Shown here in pieces: positions 23,843 through 31,831 of a stretch of 32,929 bases of DNA. The translations under genes were made by a program, and so were the position numbers. The first letter of the stretch is position 1. Each line of letters opens with the position of its first letter. Source of the DNA: an uncultured Collinsella sp. (GTDB taxonomy: Bacteria > Actinomycetota > Coriobacteriia > Coriobacteriales > Coriobacteriaceae); NCBI GenBank assembly GCA_958403395.1, contig CATXXF010000023.1, positions 1 to 32,929 on the forward strand, given 5' to 3'. A model generated the notes under the pieces. The model was not told where the DNA came from and did no database searches. It was given only the letters and a program-made list of their open reading frames with translations.

Positions 23843-24868
23843 ATGAAAAGCGCGGTCTTCTATGGAAAGCACGATCTCAGGGTCGAGGATTCGACAAAAC
23901 CGACCGTGGGCAAGCGTGACGTTCTGATCAACGTCAAAGCTTGCGGCGTCTGCGGTACCGACGTTCATATCTATGAAGGCGACAAGGGTGCAGCCGACGT
24001 TACCCCGCCCACGATCCTTGGTCATGAGTTTGCGGGCGTTGTCGAGGCCGTGGGCAGCGACGTCGCTGGCTTTAAACCGGGCGATCGCGTGTGCATCGAC
24101 CCAAACCATCCCTGCGGCTGCTGCGAACCCTGCCGCGACGGAATCAACCACTACTGCGAGCATATGACCGGTTACGGCACCACCGTTAGCGGCGGCTTTG
24201 CCGAGTACTGCTCCGTCGATATGCAGCAAGTCTACAAGTTGGGCGATCACACCAGCTTTGAGCAGGGTGCTATGACCGAACCCGTCGCCTGCTGCCTGCA
24301 CGGCATCGATATGTGCAACATCAAGCCCGGCAGCACAGTTGTCGTTATCGGCGGTGGCATGATCGGTCTGCTCATGATGCAGCTCGCCAAAAACGCCGGC
24401 GCCACCAAGGTTGTCTTGCTCGAGCCTGTCGAAGGCAAGCGCGAGGTTGCGCTCAAACTCGGCGCCGACCTGGCAATTGATTCCATCCACGAGGACGTCC
24501 CGGCCCGCCTGAAGCAGGAGGGCGTCGGCAACGTCGACGTTGTAATCGAATGCGTCGGCAAGCCCGTCACCATCGAGCAGGCCATCCAGATCGCCGGCCA
24601 CAAGGCTACGGTCATGATGTTCGGCCTCACCAAGCCCGATGAGACAATCACCGTCAAGCCCTTCGAGGTCTTCCAGAAGGAGCTCGTGCTCACCTCGTCC
24701 TACATCAACCCTTACACACAGCGTCGCGCGCTCGAGCTCATCGACTCTGGCAGGCTCGACGTATCCTCGATGGTCGCCAAGGTGGCTTCCCTCGACGAAC
24801 TCGGCGCCATCCTGTCAGACCCGGCCCTGCGTGCCATGGGCAAATATATAATCGACCCCAGCAAGTAA
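23843..24868 (+). CDS. Zinc-dependent medium-chain dehydrogenase (sorbitol/polyol dehydrogenase-like)
   Basis: A 341-residue MDR-family enzyme that oxidises a secondary alcohol with NAD(P)+. The catalytic zinc ligands are Cys37 (CGVCGTD) and His61-Glu62 (LGHEFAG). The structural zinc lobe is Cys91, 94, 97 and 105. The Rossmann motif is VVIGGGMIGLL, followed by a Glu (LLEP) that suggests NAD+. The start follows TTAAGGAGTCACC. It is divergent from the EIICB-GH4 genes across a shared operator region and followed by the GntR gene. A sorbitol- or other polyol-oxidising role on the aglycone is inferred from this setting; threonine or butanediol dehydrogenase are alternatives. Confidence 0.85.
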   Translation: MKSAVFYGKHDLRVEDSTKPTVGKRDVLINVKACGVCGTDVHIYEGDKGAADVTPPTILGHEFAGVVEAVGSDVAGFKPGDRVCIDPNHPCGCCEPCRDGINHYCEHMTGYGTTVSGGFAEYCSVDMQQVYKLGDHTSFEQGAMTEPVACCLHGIDMCNIKPGSTVVVIGGGMIGLLMMQLAKNAGATKVVLLEPVEGKREVALKLGADLAIDSIHEDVPARLKQEGVGNVDVVIECVGKPVTIEQAIQIAGHKATVMMFGLTKPDETITVKPFEVFQKELVLTSSYINPYTQRRALELIDSGRLDVSSMVAKVASLDELGAILSDPALRAMGKYIIDPSK

Positions 24869-24933
24869 ATCGCTTGACACCTGCGCGGGCGGCCCTCATC
24901 CACCGCTCGCGCACCCAGCTCTAGGAGACCGTC

Positions 24934-25689
24934 ATGGCGCGAGCCATCTTCCAAACTATTTATGACAACGTGAAGCAGTCGATTGACGACGGCACATACG
25001 CCTATCAGAGTTATCTGCCTTCGGAGACTGAGCTCACGCAGCTGTTTGACTGTTCGCGCATGACGGTCCGTCGCGCCATCTCGATGCTTGCGGCAGATGG
25101 TTACGTGCTCCCCCAGCAAGGCAAAGGCATGCGCGTCATTCGCAACATCAGTGACGAGACGAGTCGTGGCGGCGGCGGACTCGAGACCTTTAAGGAAATC
25201 GCAGCCAGCCGAGGCTTTGAGCTCAAAACGGTTACCACTGTCTTTGAGCTCCTCGTCTGTAGCAAGGCACTCTCCAGGATTACCGGGTTTCCCGAAGGCT
25301 GCGAGCTCACGCGCGCCAAACGCATCCGTTATGCAAACGGACATGCCGTGTGCTCCGACGACTCCTATTACCTAAGCTCACAGGTACCGGGACTGACACC
25401 CGAGATTGTCAACGATTCGATTTATCGTTACCTCGAAGAAGATCTTGGCATTAAGATTGCCACGGGCAAACGCGATGTAACGATTGAGCATCCCACGCCC
25501 GAAGATGCGCGCGTGCTCGATCTCGACGACTTTAACGCACTCGCCGTTATACGCGGACAGACCTACAACGCCGACGGCATCCTTATGGAATACACCGAGA
25601 CAAAGCAGGTTCCCAGCTTCTTTTTACTCCACGAAACGGTCACCCGCCGCAATAACGGCAGCGAGACCCATCAGAGCAGCATGGGCTAA
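24934..25689 (+). CDS. GntR family regulator, HutC/UTRA subfamily
   Basis: A 251-residue repressor-type protein. The N-terminal winged helix (about 1-70) contains YLPSETELTQLFDCSRMTVRRAISMLAADGYV. A UTRA effector domain (about 95-240) contains LTRAKRIRYANGHAVCSDDSYYLS and ends near YTETKQVPSFF. UTRA proteins of PTS loci usually bind a sugar phosphate. It lies 65 nt after the dehydrogenase gene, with ribosome site CTAGGAGACCGTC. It most likely controls the divergent EIICB-GH4 and dehydrogenase units through the TGTCTA sites at 23631-23796. Confidence 0.88.
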   Translation: MARAIFQTIYDNVKQSIDDGTYAYQSYLPSETELTQLFDCSRMTVRRAISMLAADGYVLPQQGKGMRVIRNISDETSRGGGGLETFKEIAASRGFELKTVTTVFELLVCSKALSRITGFPEGCELTRAKRIRYANGHAVCSDDSYYLSSQVPGLTPEIVNDSIYRYLEEDLGIKIATGKRDVTIEHPTPEDARVLDLDDFNALAVIRGQTYNADGILMEYTETKQVPSFFLLHETVTRRNNGSETHQSSMG

Positions 25690-25698
25690 CCATCTATT

Positions 25699-25770
25699 AG
25701 TTGCGGTGGAATAGTTCCTAGAATGGCCAGCTTAAGGGCAAAACGGGAACTATTCCACCGCAACTTTTTT
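25699..25770 (+). terminator. Long-stem terminator after the GntR gene
   Basis: AGTTGCGGTGGAATAGTTCC (25699-25718) pairs perfectly over 20 bp with 25746-25765, with a 27-nt loop, and is followed by TTTTT. The unusually long perfect stem looks like a dispersed palindromic element recruited as terminator. Confidence 0.85.
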
Positions 25771-25801
25771 GGCCGGTGGGGCAGTACCTGTCCCACTGGC
25801 C
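25771..25801. repeat. Second inverted repeat in the convergent intergenic region
   Basis: GGCCGGTGGG (25771-25780) and TCCCACTGGCC (25791-25801) pair with one mismatch around GCAGTACCTG. It abuts the T-tract of the previous terminator and lies 20 bp from the end of the ferredoxin gene on the minus strand. No U-tract is present on either strand. Confidence 0.45.
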
Positions 25802-25820
25802 ATCATTTACGCTCTTTTAG

Positions 25821-27074
25821 CTAGTCCGCGAGCTTCTCCACCTGATCGAGCATCTTACCGAGCTTAGCCTTTGCCTCGGCCTTGACCTTCTCCGCTTCTT
25901 CGTGGGCCTTGGCCTTCTGAGCGGCCTTTTCCTCGGCCTCGGGGTCAACAACGACTAGATTGGACGCATCGTGCTCGACCAGCTTGAGCGCATGCTCGGG
26001 GCACACCTTGACGCAGGCTCCACAACCTAGGCAATACGTGGACTCCAACGCAAAGCGGCCGCTTCCCACCAAATCGCAGGCAAACGTGGGGCACACGTTG
26101 ACGCATTCGCCGCACGACGTGCACTTGTCAAAATCGCATTCCGGCGTGCTCACCTGCATGTTCTGGGCAAGCTCGGGATGGTTCTGCAGTGTCGAGAGCA
26201 CCAGCTGTCGCCCGTGCGTGAGCGAACGGCGACGCTTGGTCGTCGTTGTGCCGCACATGGTGCTGAGCGTGCGCTCCAGCTGGGTAATCTGATGGCGATG
26301 GGCTTTGAGCTTTTGCGTCACCGAGGCCAGCGCCGCCGTCGCCGGGTTGAGCTTGGTCACCGTCAGGCCCGTCGTGCGGGCGATCTTTTCCATGTACTCC
26401 TTGCGCTCGTACTCGCGAAGCTTATGGCACTTGAGGCTCTTGGGGTCGACCTCAAGGCCCATACCCGTGCCAGACCACTCCTCGGCCTTCGCAATCGCCT
26501 CGCCCAGAATGTCCTCACCGCCGGTGTTGCGGCATTTATCGCACACGCCCAACGGCAGGTAGACGCTCACGTTGGGATAGTCGGCCAGCACCGAGAACCA
26601 GGTCTCGGCCGTAATATCGCCCACGCAGGCGACGACGACCTCGTTTTCGCGCGGCATGCGCTTAAGGGCGCGCGTGCAGGTGACGTAGGCGGTCTCGTGG
26701 CTTGTGGCAGCAGAAACAATCTCGTCATAGAGGTTTTTGGGCGCCAGGCGCGGCGAGATGATCGCCTCGGTCGGACAGGCAGCGGCGCACAGGCCGCACT
26801 TGCGACAGGAGTCGAGAATCTCAATGGCATCTTCCTCGACCTCGATGGCATTGACCGGGCACACGTCCATGCACGCGGTACGACCGCTCTTCTCGTTTTT
26901 ACAGGTCAAGCACGGAATGGTGTTGCCGCGCGGACGCTCCTTATAGTCGGCAGGATTCCACTGCGGCGCCGACGGATCGAGTGCATCGGTCACACCGCCA
27001 AGCGGGTTTTTAAGAAAGTCGAAACCCTTGCTGATCTCGATAATGTCATCAAACAGATCGTGTTCCTGCGCCAT
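25821..27074 (-). CDS. Four-cluster [4Fe-4S] ferredoxin-like protein
   Basis: A 417-residue cytoplasmic iron-sulfur protein. Two cluster motifs are near the N-terminus: Cys55, 58, 68, 72 with a long C-x2-C-x9-C-x3-C spacing, and the canonical Cys90, 93, 96, 100. Two canonical ferredoxin motifs are near the C-terminus (Cys318, 321, 324, 328 and Cys348, 351, 354, 358). A middle domain of about 200 residues with CDKC and LKCHKL separates them, and a Lys/Ala/Glu-rich helix ends the protein (about 375-417). The start ATG 27074 follows GGGAGGGG. It probably transfers electrons between a dehydrogenase and an unknown acceptor. The gene follows a shortened glycerol-dehydrogenase homologue by 151 nt. 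Confidence 0.8.
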   Translation of the reverse strand: MAQEHDLFDDIIEISKGFDFLKNPLGGVTDALDPSAPQWNPADYKERPRGNTIPCLTCKNEKSGRTACMDVCPVNAIEVEEDAIEILDSCRKCGLCAAACPTEAIISPRLAPKNLYDEIVSAATSHETAYVTCTRALKRMPRENEVVVACVGDITAETWFSVLADYPNVSVYLPLGVCDKCRNTGGEDILGEAIAKAEEWSGTGMGLEVDPKSLKCHKLREYERKEYMEKIARTTGLTVTKLNPATAALASVTQKLKAHRHQITQLERTLSTMCGTTTTKRRRSLTHGRQLVLSTLQNHPELAQNMQVSTPECDFDKCTSCGECVNVCPTFACDLVGSGRFALESTYCLGCGACVKVCPEHALKLVEHDASNLVVVDPEAEEKAAQKAKAHEEAEKVKAEAKAKLGKMLDQVEKLAD

Positions 27075-27225
27075 GCGCGGCCCCTCCCTGAGCAGTGCAA
27101 ACAAGCAACGATAAATGATACGCCATCAGCACCCGCCTCGGGCAAATTACACGCGGAGCATCTTTGCGGCAAATAGCCCATGGCCTATCGCCGACTCGAT
27201 TGCACAAGGTCAATCAAGAGCCAAA

Positions 27226-27732
27226 CTATGCCTCGCACATGAGCTGCACGAGCTTTTGTTTGGTCACCTTGGCCTGCTCGTTGGCCATATTACGCCCGTT
27301 TCTAAAGACCGCATTTGCAACACCCTGCAGATCGGCATCGGAAATCACGCTGCACGGACCGTCCATCGAAGCCGCCGTGGGGCACACGCACAACGGCAAC
27401 TCGGCATAAAACGCAACGGCCTTGGCGATATCGAGCATCTTGCCGCCGCCAATACCCACCACCATGTCGCAATACTCGGCCTGGGCTTCCTTAGCCATTT
27501 CGACAACGGCCTCTTCCGTACACGGACCGTCATAAATCTTAAAGAACGGCTCGCTTAGATCTTCGTCCAGAAATCCATCGACGATCTGCCTGCACAGCCG
27601 ATCCTCGGTGCCCTGGTCAAACAAGACATAGGCAGCGCAGCCCAACCATGACAAATACCTGCCCTGGCGCGAAAGCTCGCCCGGCCCCTGAACATACCGA
27701 CCGGGACCGCCATAAACCATGGGAAGCGCCAT
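27226..27732 (-). CDS. Internally deleted glycerol-dehydrogenase-like protein (NAD domain only)
   Basis: A 168-residue homologue of the glycerol dehydrogenase encoded next to it. Residues 1-128 match the N-terminal nucleotide-binding half (YVQGPGEL, CDMVVGIGGGKMLDIAKAVAFY, CPTAASMDGPCS). From about 129 it jumps to a C-terminal-like tail (VISDADLQGVANAVF, ending VTKQKLVQLMCEA). About 190 residues carrying the metal ligands (Asp and two His) and the helical domain are gone, in frame. It cannot be a normal metal-dependent dehydrogenase. It is either a pseudogene or a reduced NAD-binding partner for the following ferredoxin. The ribosome site is weak. Confidence 0.65.
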   Translation of the reverse strand: MALPMVYGGPGRYVQGPGELSRQGRYLSWLGCAAYVLFDQGTEDRLCRQIVDGFLDEDLSEPFFKIYDGPCTEEAVVEMAKEAQAEYCDMVVGIGGGKMLDIAKAVAFYAELPLCVCPTAASMDGPCSVISDADLQGVANAVFRNGRNMANEQAKVTKQKLVQLMCEA

Positions 27733-27797
27733 ACGAGAATCCGCCCTTTCATCAACAACAGTTGGTACAAAGCAACCTGACCCCTTTGCACCATAGC

Positions 27798-27831
27798 AAA
27801 AAGGGACAAAGCCATCTGCTGGCTTTGCCCC
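27798..27831 (-). terminator. Terminator of the glycerol dehydrogenase gene
   Basis: On the minus strand GGGGCAAAGCC (27831-27821) pairs with GGCTTTGTCCC (27813-27803) with one mismatch, then TTTTTGC follows. It is 15 nt after the gldA stop and separates it from the shortened paralogue. Confidence 0.85.
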
Positions 27832-27845
27832 TTCCTTAGCTTGAT

Positions 27846-28946
27846 TTACTCATCCATGAGATAGTAGTGGCCCAGCGCGTCGGCACCCAGGATGGCGTTT
27901 GTGACCATCTCGGGCGTCACCTCAAAGGGCATGTTGCACATGGTGTCCTCGGGCGCGCACGCGGCCTCGGCAACGACCATGGCCTTCTCGCGCGTAACCT
28001 CGGCAACGCCCAGCTCCTTCATCGTGACCGGCAGGCCCAGCTCAATGCAGAAGCCCAAGACTTCCTCAAGCTTCTCAGTCGGAGCATCCTCGAGTACCAG
28101 CTGGACGATAGTGCCAAAGGCGACCTTCTCGCCGTGATACATGCTGTGGCACTCGGGCAGCATCGTCAGGCCATTGTGGATGGCATGAGCAGCAGCGAGG
28201 CCCGAGCTCTCAAAGCCAATGCCCGAAAGCAGCGTGTTGGCCTCAATGATGTGCTCGACGGCAGGCGTGAGCGCACCCTTCTCCAGCGCAACCTTGGCCT
28301 TGACGCCATCGGCCATAAGCGTCTCATAGCAGAGCTTGGCGAGCGCCAGGCCGGCCATGCCGCCCTTGCCGCCAGCGCAGGTGCCGCCGTCGGCATCGTG
28401 CGTCGCCTGGGCCTCGAAATAGGTTGCGAGCGCATCGCCCATACCGGAAACCGTCAGGCGCACCGGGCTCGCCGCGATAACCGTCGTATCCATCAGGACA
28501 ATGTTGGGGTTTGCCTTAAGGAAGAGATATTTATCGAACTGGCCGTCATCGGTGTAGAGCACCGAAAGTGCCGAGCACGGTGCATCGGTCGAAGCAATGG
28601 TGGGGCAAATGATAACCGGGGACTCCAGGTAATAGGCGACGGCCTTCGCGGTGTCGAGGATCTTGCCGCCACCGACGCCGACGATGATGTCGCAACCGTT
28701 GTCGCGGGCGAGCGCAACTAGGCGATCGACCTCGCCTTTGGAGCATTCGCCGTTAAAGTCCTCAAACAGCAGCTCGGCCTTAGCCTCGGCAAAGCCGCCC
28801 TCGATCTTGGTGCCGACGCGCTTCTTGCCCGAAGGCGTCACGATGACGAGGGCCTTAGCGCCGAGCGGCTCAACGTAAGAGCCGAGCTTGGCGAGCTCGT
28901 CCGGGCCCTGGATGTACTTGCTGGGGCTATTGAAGATTGCAGCCAT
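27846..28946 (-). CDS. gldA: Glycerol dehydrogenase, group III metal-dependent
   Basis: A 366-residue GldA-type enzyme, oxidising glycerol to dihydroxyacetone with NAD+ (or the reverse during fermentation). The N-terminal half has NGCDIIVGVGGGKILDTAKA and PTIASTDAPCSALSV. The zinc ligands are the Asp of SGMGDALATYFEA, His of AAHAIHNGL and His of MYHGEKVAFG. The length and C-terminal FEVTPEMVTNAILGADALG match the family. Its ribosome site is weak. It is downstream of an iron-containing alcohol dehydrogenase but separated from it by a terminator, so it probably has its own promoter in the AT-rich 28947-28970 stretch or is read through. Confidence 0.93.
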   Translation of the reverse strand: MAAIFNSPSKYIQGPDELAKLGSYVEPLGAKALVIVTPSGKKRVGTKIEGGFAEAKAELLFEDFNGECSKGEVDRLVALARDNGCDIIVGVGGGKILDTAKAVAYYLESPVIICPTIASTDAPCSALSVLYTDDGQFDKYLFLKANPNIVLMDTTVIAASPVRLTVSGMGDALATYFEAQATHDADGGTCAGGKGGMAGLALAKLCYETLMADGVKAKVALEKGALTPAVEHIIEANTLLSGIGFESSGLAAAHAIHNGLTMLPECHSMYHGEKVAFGTIVQLVLEDAPTEKLEEVLGFCIELGLPVTMKELGVAEVTREKAMVVAEAACAPEDTMCNMPFEVTPEMVTNAILGADALGHYYLMDE

Positions 28947-28967
28947 TTTTATCCCATTCTCTAATAA

Positions 28968-29008
28968 TTAAAAAGAAAGGGGCTCCGTACGGATACGTGC
29001 GGAGCCCC
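28968..29008 (-). terminator. Terminator of the iron-containing alcohol dehydrogenase gene
   Basis: GGGGCTCCG (28979-28987) pairs with CGGAGCCCC (29000-29008). On the minus strand TTTCTTTTTAATT follows. It is 22 nt after the dehydrogenase stop. Confidence 0.88.
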
Positions 29009-29030
29009 TCATTACGATAACAAGAGTCGA

Positions 29031-30254
29031 TTAGAAATCGATGTCGGTGTCGTAGTAGCAGGCCTTGAGGATCTTCTCGAAGTCGGCAGCCTTGGTCTCA
29101 CGCGGGTTCTCCGGCGTGCAGGCGTCCTGCTCGGCGTTCGCGGCGATCTCGGGGAGCTTCGCGAGGAACTCCTCCTCGGAAACCATCTGCGGGTTCTCGG
29201 CGTCGACCTTCACGCCACCATTCGCGTAATCCTTGATGGACTGCGGAATGTTGAGCTGGTCGTTGAGGTCGCGGATCTTCTGGACGAGCGCAGCGATGAG
29301 CTCCTCGTTGGTCTCGCCGGGAAGGTGCAGAATCTCCTTGGCCACGTAAGCGTAACGCTCGGCAGCACGGGGATCCTTGGAGTTCCACTGGATGACCTTG
29401 CCCAGGTACATGGCGTTAGCGGCACCGTGGATGATGTGGCCGTTCTCAAAGGCAGCACCGGTCTTGTGAGCCATGGAGTGAACGATGCCGAGCAGGCCCG
29501 AGGAGAAGGCGATACCGGCGATGCACTGAGCCTCGTGCATGTGCTGACGGGCCTCATGGTCGCCAGCATAGGACTTGGGCAGCCACTCGACGATCTCGCG
29601 GATGCCGTGCAGAGCGTTGGCGTCGGTGAACATAGAGGCACAGGTGGAAACGTAGGCCTCCATGCAGTGGGTCAGAGCATCCATGCCGGTGTGAGCGCAC
29701 AGCTTGGCGGGCATGGTGTAGGTGAGCTCGGGGTCGACGATGGCGACATCAGGGGTGATGTTGAAGTCGGCCAGCGGGTACTTGATGCCCTTGGCGTAGT
29801 CGGTAATGACGGAGAACGCGGTGACCTCGGTAGCGGTGCCGGAGGTAGAGGAGATGGCGCAGAAGTGAGCCTTCTGACGCAGCTCGGGGAAGCTGAACGG
29901 CTGGATGATGTTATCGAAGGACTCCTCGGGATACTCGTAGAAGACCCACATGGCCTTAGCGGCATCGATGGGCGAGCCGCCGCCGATGGCGATAATCCAG
30001 TCGGGCTCGAACTCGCGCATGGCCTCGGCGCCCTTCATGACCGTCTCGATGGACGGATCGGACTCGACGCCCTCGAACAGCTTGACCTCGAAACCGCCTT
30101 CCTTAAGGTCGGCCTCAACGTCCTGCAGGAACCCGCCGCGGCGCATAGAGCTGCCGCCAGAAACGATGATGGCCTTCTTGCCCTTGAGGTTCTTCACCTC
30201 GTGGCGAGCGCCCTCACCAAAGTACAGATCGCGAGGATTGGTAAAACGTCCCAT
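29031..30254 (-). CDS. Iron-containing alcohol dehydrogenase (group III)
   Basis: A 407-residue Fe-ADH related to butanol/1,3-propanediol dehydrogenases, reducing aldehydes with NAD(P)H in fermentation. The N-terminal domain has AIIVSGGSSMRRGG and the coenzyme motif IIAIGGGSPIDAAKAMWVFYEYP. ISSTSGTATEVTAFSVIT is the conserved substrate-domain entrance. The metal ligands lie in MDALTHCMEAYVS, SMAHKTGAAF and ENGHIIHGAANA. The GGGSPIDAAK loop has Asp where NADP-specific members have Gly, which favours NAD. ATG 30254 is chosen from TTTAGGAGGCACAGT and the family start. Confidence 0.93.
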   Translation of the reverse strand: MGRFTNPRDLYFGEGARHEVKNLKGKKAIIVSGGSSMRRGGFLQDVEADLKEGGFEVKLFEGVESDPSIETVMKGAEAMREFEPDWIIAIGGGSPIDAAKAMWVFYEYPEESFDNIIQPFSFPELRQKAHFCAISSTSGTATEVTAFSVITDYAKGIKYPLADFNITPDVAIVDPELTYTMPAKLCAHTGMDALTHCMEAYVSTCASMFTDANALHGIREIVEWLPKSYAGDHEARQHMHEAQCIAGIAFSSGLLGIVHSMAHKTGAAFENGHIIHGAANAMYLGKVIQWNSKDPRAAERYAYVAKEILHLPGETNEELIAALVQKIRDLNDQLNIPQSIKDYANGGVKVDAENPQMVSEEEFLAKLPEIAANAEQDACTPENPRETKAADFEKILKACYYDTDIDF

Positions 30255-30294
30255 ACTGTGCCTCCTAAACAAGCCCCTCTTAGACTTGCGTATA

Positions 30295-30321
30295 TAACGG
30301 AGCACCCGATTGGCTCCGTTA
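30295..30321 (-). promoter_or_regulatory. Inverted repeat in the leader of the alcohol dehydrogenase gene
   Basis: TAACGGAGC (30295-30303) and GCTCCGTTA (30313-30321) are perfect 9-bp arms around a 9-bp spacer, about 40-65 nt before the start codon. A GTCTGA/TCAGAC pair lies further upstream (about 30360-30383). Either could be an operator or an mRNA hairpin. Otherwise the 30255-30754 interval between the divergent genes holds no gene; small open frames there lack ribosome sites. Confidence 0.35.
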
Positions 30322-30754
30322 GGACCGTTTTGCGCGTTGCCGGCGATGACAATGCGCGATGTCTGAACGTCTCAACGCTCAGACAAACACTATTTTACCG
30401 TTCTGGTTGGTCAGTTATTCACCTAAAGCCGATAATGATGAAACGTTTTTTCTATCCCTGAAGACCCTTGTGGGGCATTCATACTCCCAAGCTGGGCAAA
30501 CGTTTTATCAGGGTTAACCACATATCCCGGGCAGGACTGTGCCCCTCCAAAATGTGCCCCGTTCGCCGCCAAAAATCGACCGTTTACGGCACTGTGATAC
30601 CACCCGCGCAACCGAGGTGCCGACATTTGTGCGACATCCGTCTTCGTGGTGCAAAGGTGCAAGTCCAAGCGCGGCACCCCCGGTGTGCCACATGCGGGTA
30701 AACTAGAACTTTATATAGAGACATTTGAACCCTAACCGCAGCAAAGGAGGCCCC

Positions 30755-31831
30755 ATGGCATTCGATCCCATTCAAGAGGATTGCCATCGCCTCGTTCTTG
30801 AGGCCTTGCGCCGCGACAATATCCCGCTCACTGACGGCCCCGCCGTCGAGCGTCTGATGGAACAATTCACCCGTAACCCCGCGCCGCTCATCGTGCACGA
30901 CCGCGACCGCGCCGGGCATCTGATCGCCAAGGTGGTCGAGGCCGTCGACTACCGCATTCCCTTTATCCCCGACGATGCCCAAGCCGAGCAGGAAGAGGCA
31001 GCCGCCGAGAACATGCTCCGCGAGGCAGCCGCGCTCGATCCGGCCAACTGGGATGCCCAGCGCATGCTGACGGCGCTCACCGCCGAATCCAACGAGGAAT
31101 ACGTACAGTATCTGGTGTCCAAGTGCGACGAGGTGGAGCACGACCTGGCGCTCAAGATTGCCTCGGCACAGGACCCCTACGAGCGTGAGGCCGCAGGCGA
31201 CCTGACCCGCCGTCCCTACCTGCGCTGGCTTGCCGCCTTGGCATCGCGCGCGCTCATTAGCGGCCGCTACCGCATGTCGCTGGATGCCGCGAATCGCAGC
31301 CTGGACTTTGCGCCCAACGACCCCGCTGGCGTCCGCCATACCGCGATGCTTGCCATGGCAAAGCTCGAATACCCTGCCGAGGAGCTCAAGCGTTTTCGTT
31401 CCGCCCACTCCGTACCCTATCTTGCCAACACGCCGCTGCGCCGCCGTCCCAAGGACGCAGAGCGCGACTTGGACCCGTGGACGCTCATCGCACTGATAAG
31501 CGCAGCCTGGCGCGAACTGGATTACGAGGGCGCCGAGCACTACCTGCGCATCCTGGTGCGCTCATGCCCGCACGCAGCCGAAGCACTCTACTTCCAAACC
31601 GAGTTTCCCGATGGCATCTATGCCCGCGTCAACGTAGGTCCGGGCTCCACCGATGAGCTTGTCCTTGCCCTGTCCGAGGCGACGCCGGTGCTGCAGGAGG
31701 GCCTAGGCGCGCCCGACAACGCCAGCTTTGCCGCCTGGGTCGCCACCAACGACATCGTGCGCTCTCAGATCGACGAACGAATCCTGCGCGCGGCCGAACA
31801 GGGATTGCCGTTTAAGGGAGGAGACCTCTAA
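30755..31831 (+). CDS. Helical-repeat (TPR-like) hypothetical protein, paralogue 1
   Basis: A 358-residue soluble protein made almost wholly of amphipathic helices, with TPR-like pairs such as YRMSLDAANRSLDFAPNDPA and LDYEGAEHYLRILVRSCPHA. There is no signal peptide, membrane segment or catalytic motif. ATG 30755 is set by AAAGGAGGCCCC. Its second half aligns with the next gene product (for example YLRWLAALASRALISGRYR with LIGWLHTLEAISQLCMASAR), so the two arose by duplication. TAATG overlap couples their translation, suggesting a heteromeric scaffold. A TTTATATAG stretch about 40 nt upstream may be the -10 region. Function unknown. Confidence 0.8.
   Translation: MAFDPIQEDCHRLVLEALRRDNIPLTDGPAVERLMEQFTRNPAPLIVHDRDRAGHLIAKVVEAVDYRIPFIPDDAQAEQEEAAAENMLREAAALDPANWDAQRMLTALTAESNEEYVQYLVSKCDEVEHDLALKIASAQDPYEREAAGDLTRRPYLRWLAALASRALISGRYRMSLDAANRSLDFAPNDPAGVRHTAMLAMAKLEYPAEELKRFRSAHSVPYLANTPLRRRPKDAERDLDPWTLIALISAAWRELDYEGAEHYLRILVRSCPHAAEALYFQTEFPDGIYARVNVGPGSTDELVLALSEATPVLQEGLGAPDNASFAAWVATNDIVRSQIDERILRAAEQGLPFKGGDL

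Noticed and set aside
30423..30701. Two small open frames in the 30.4-30.7 kb intergenic region
   Set aside because: No ribosome sites, no family resemblance, and composition unlike the flanking genes.
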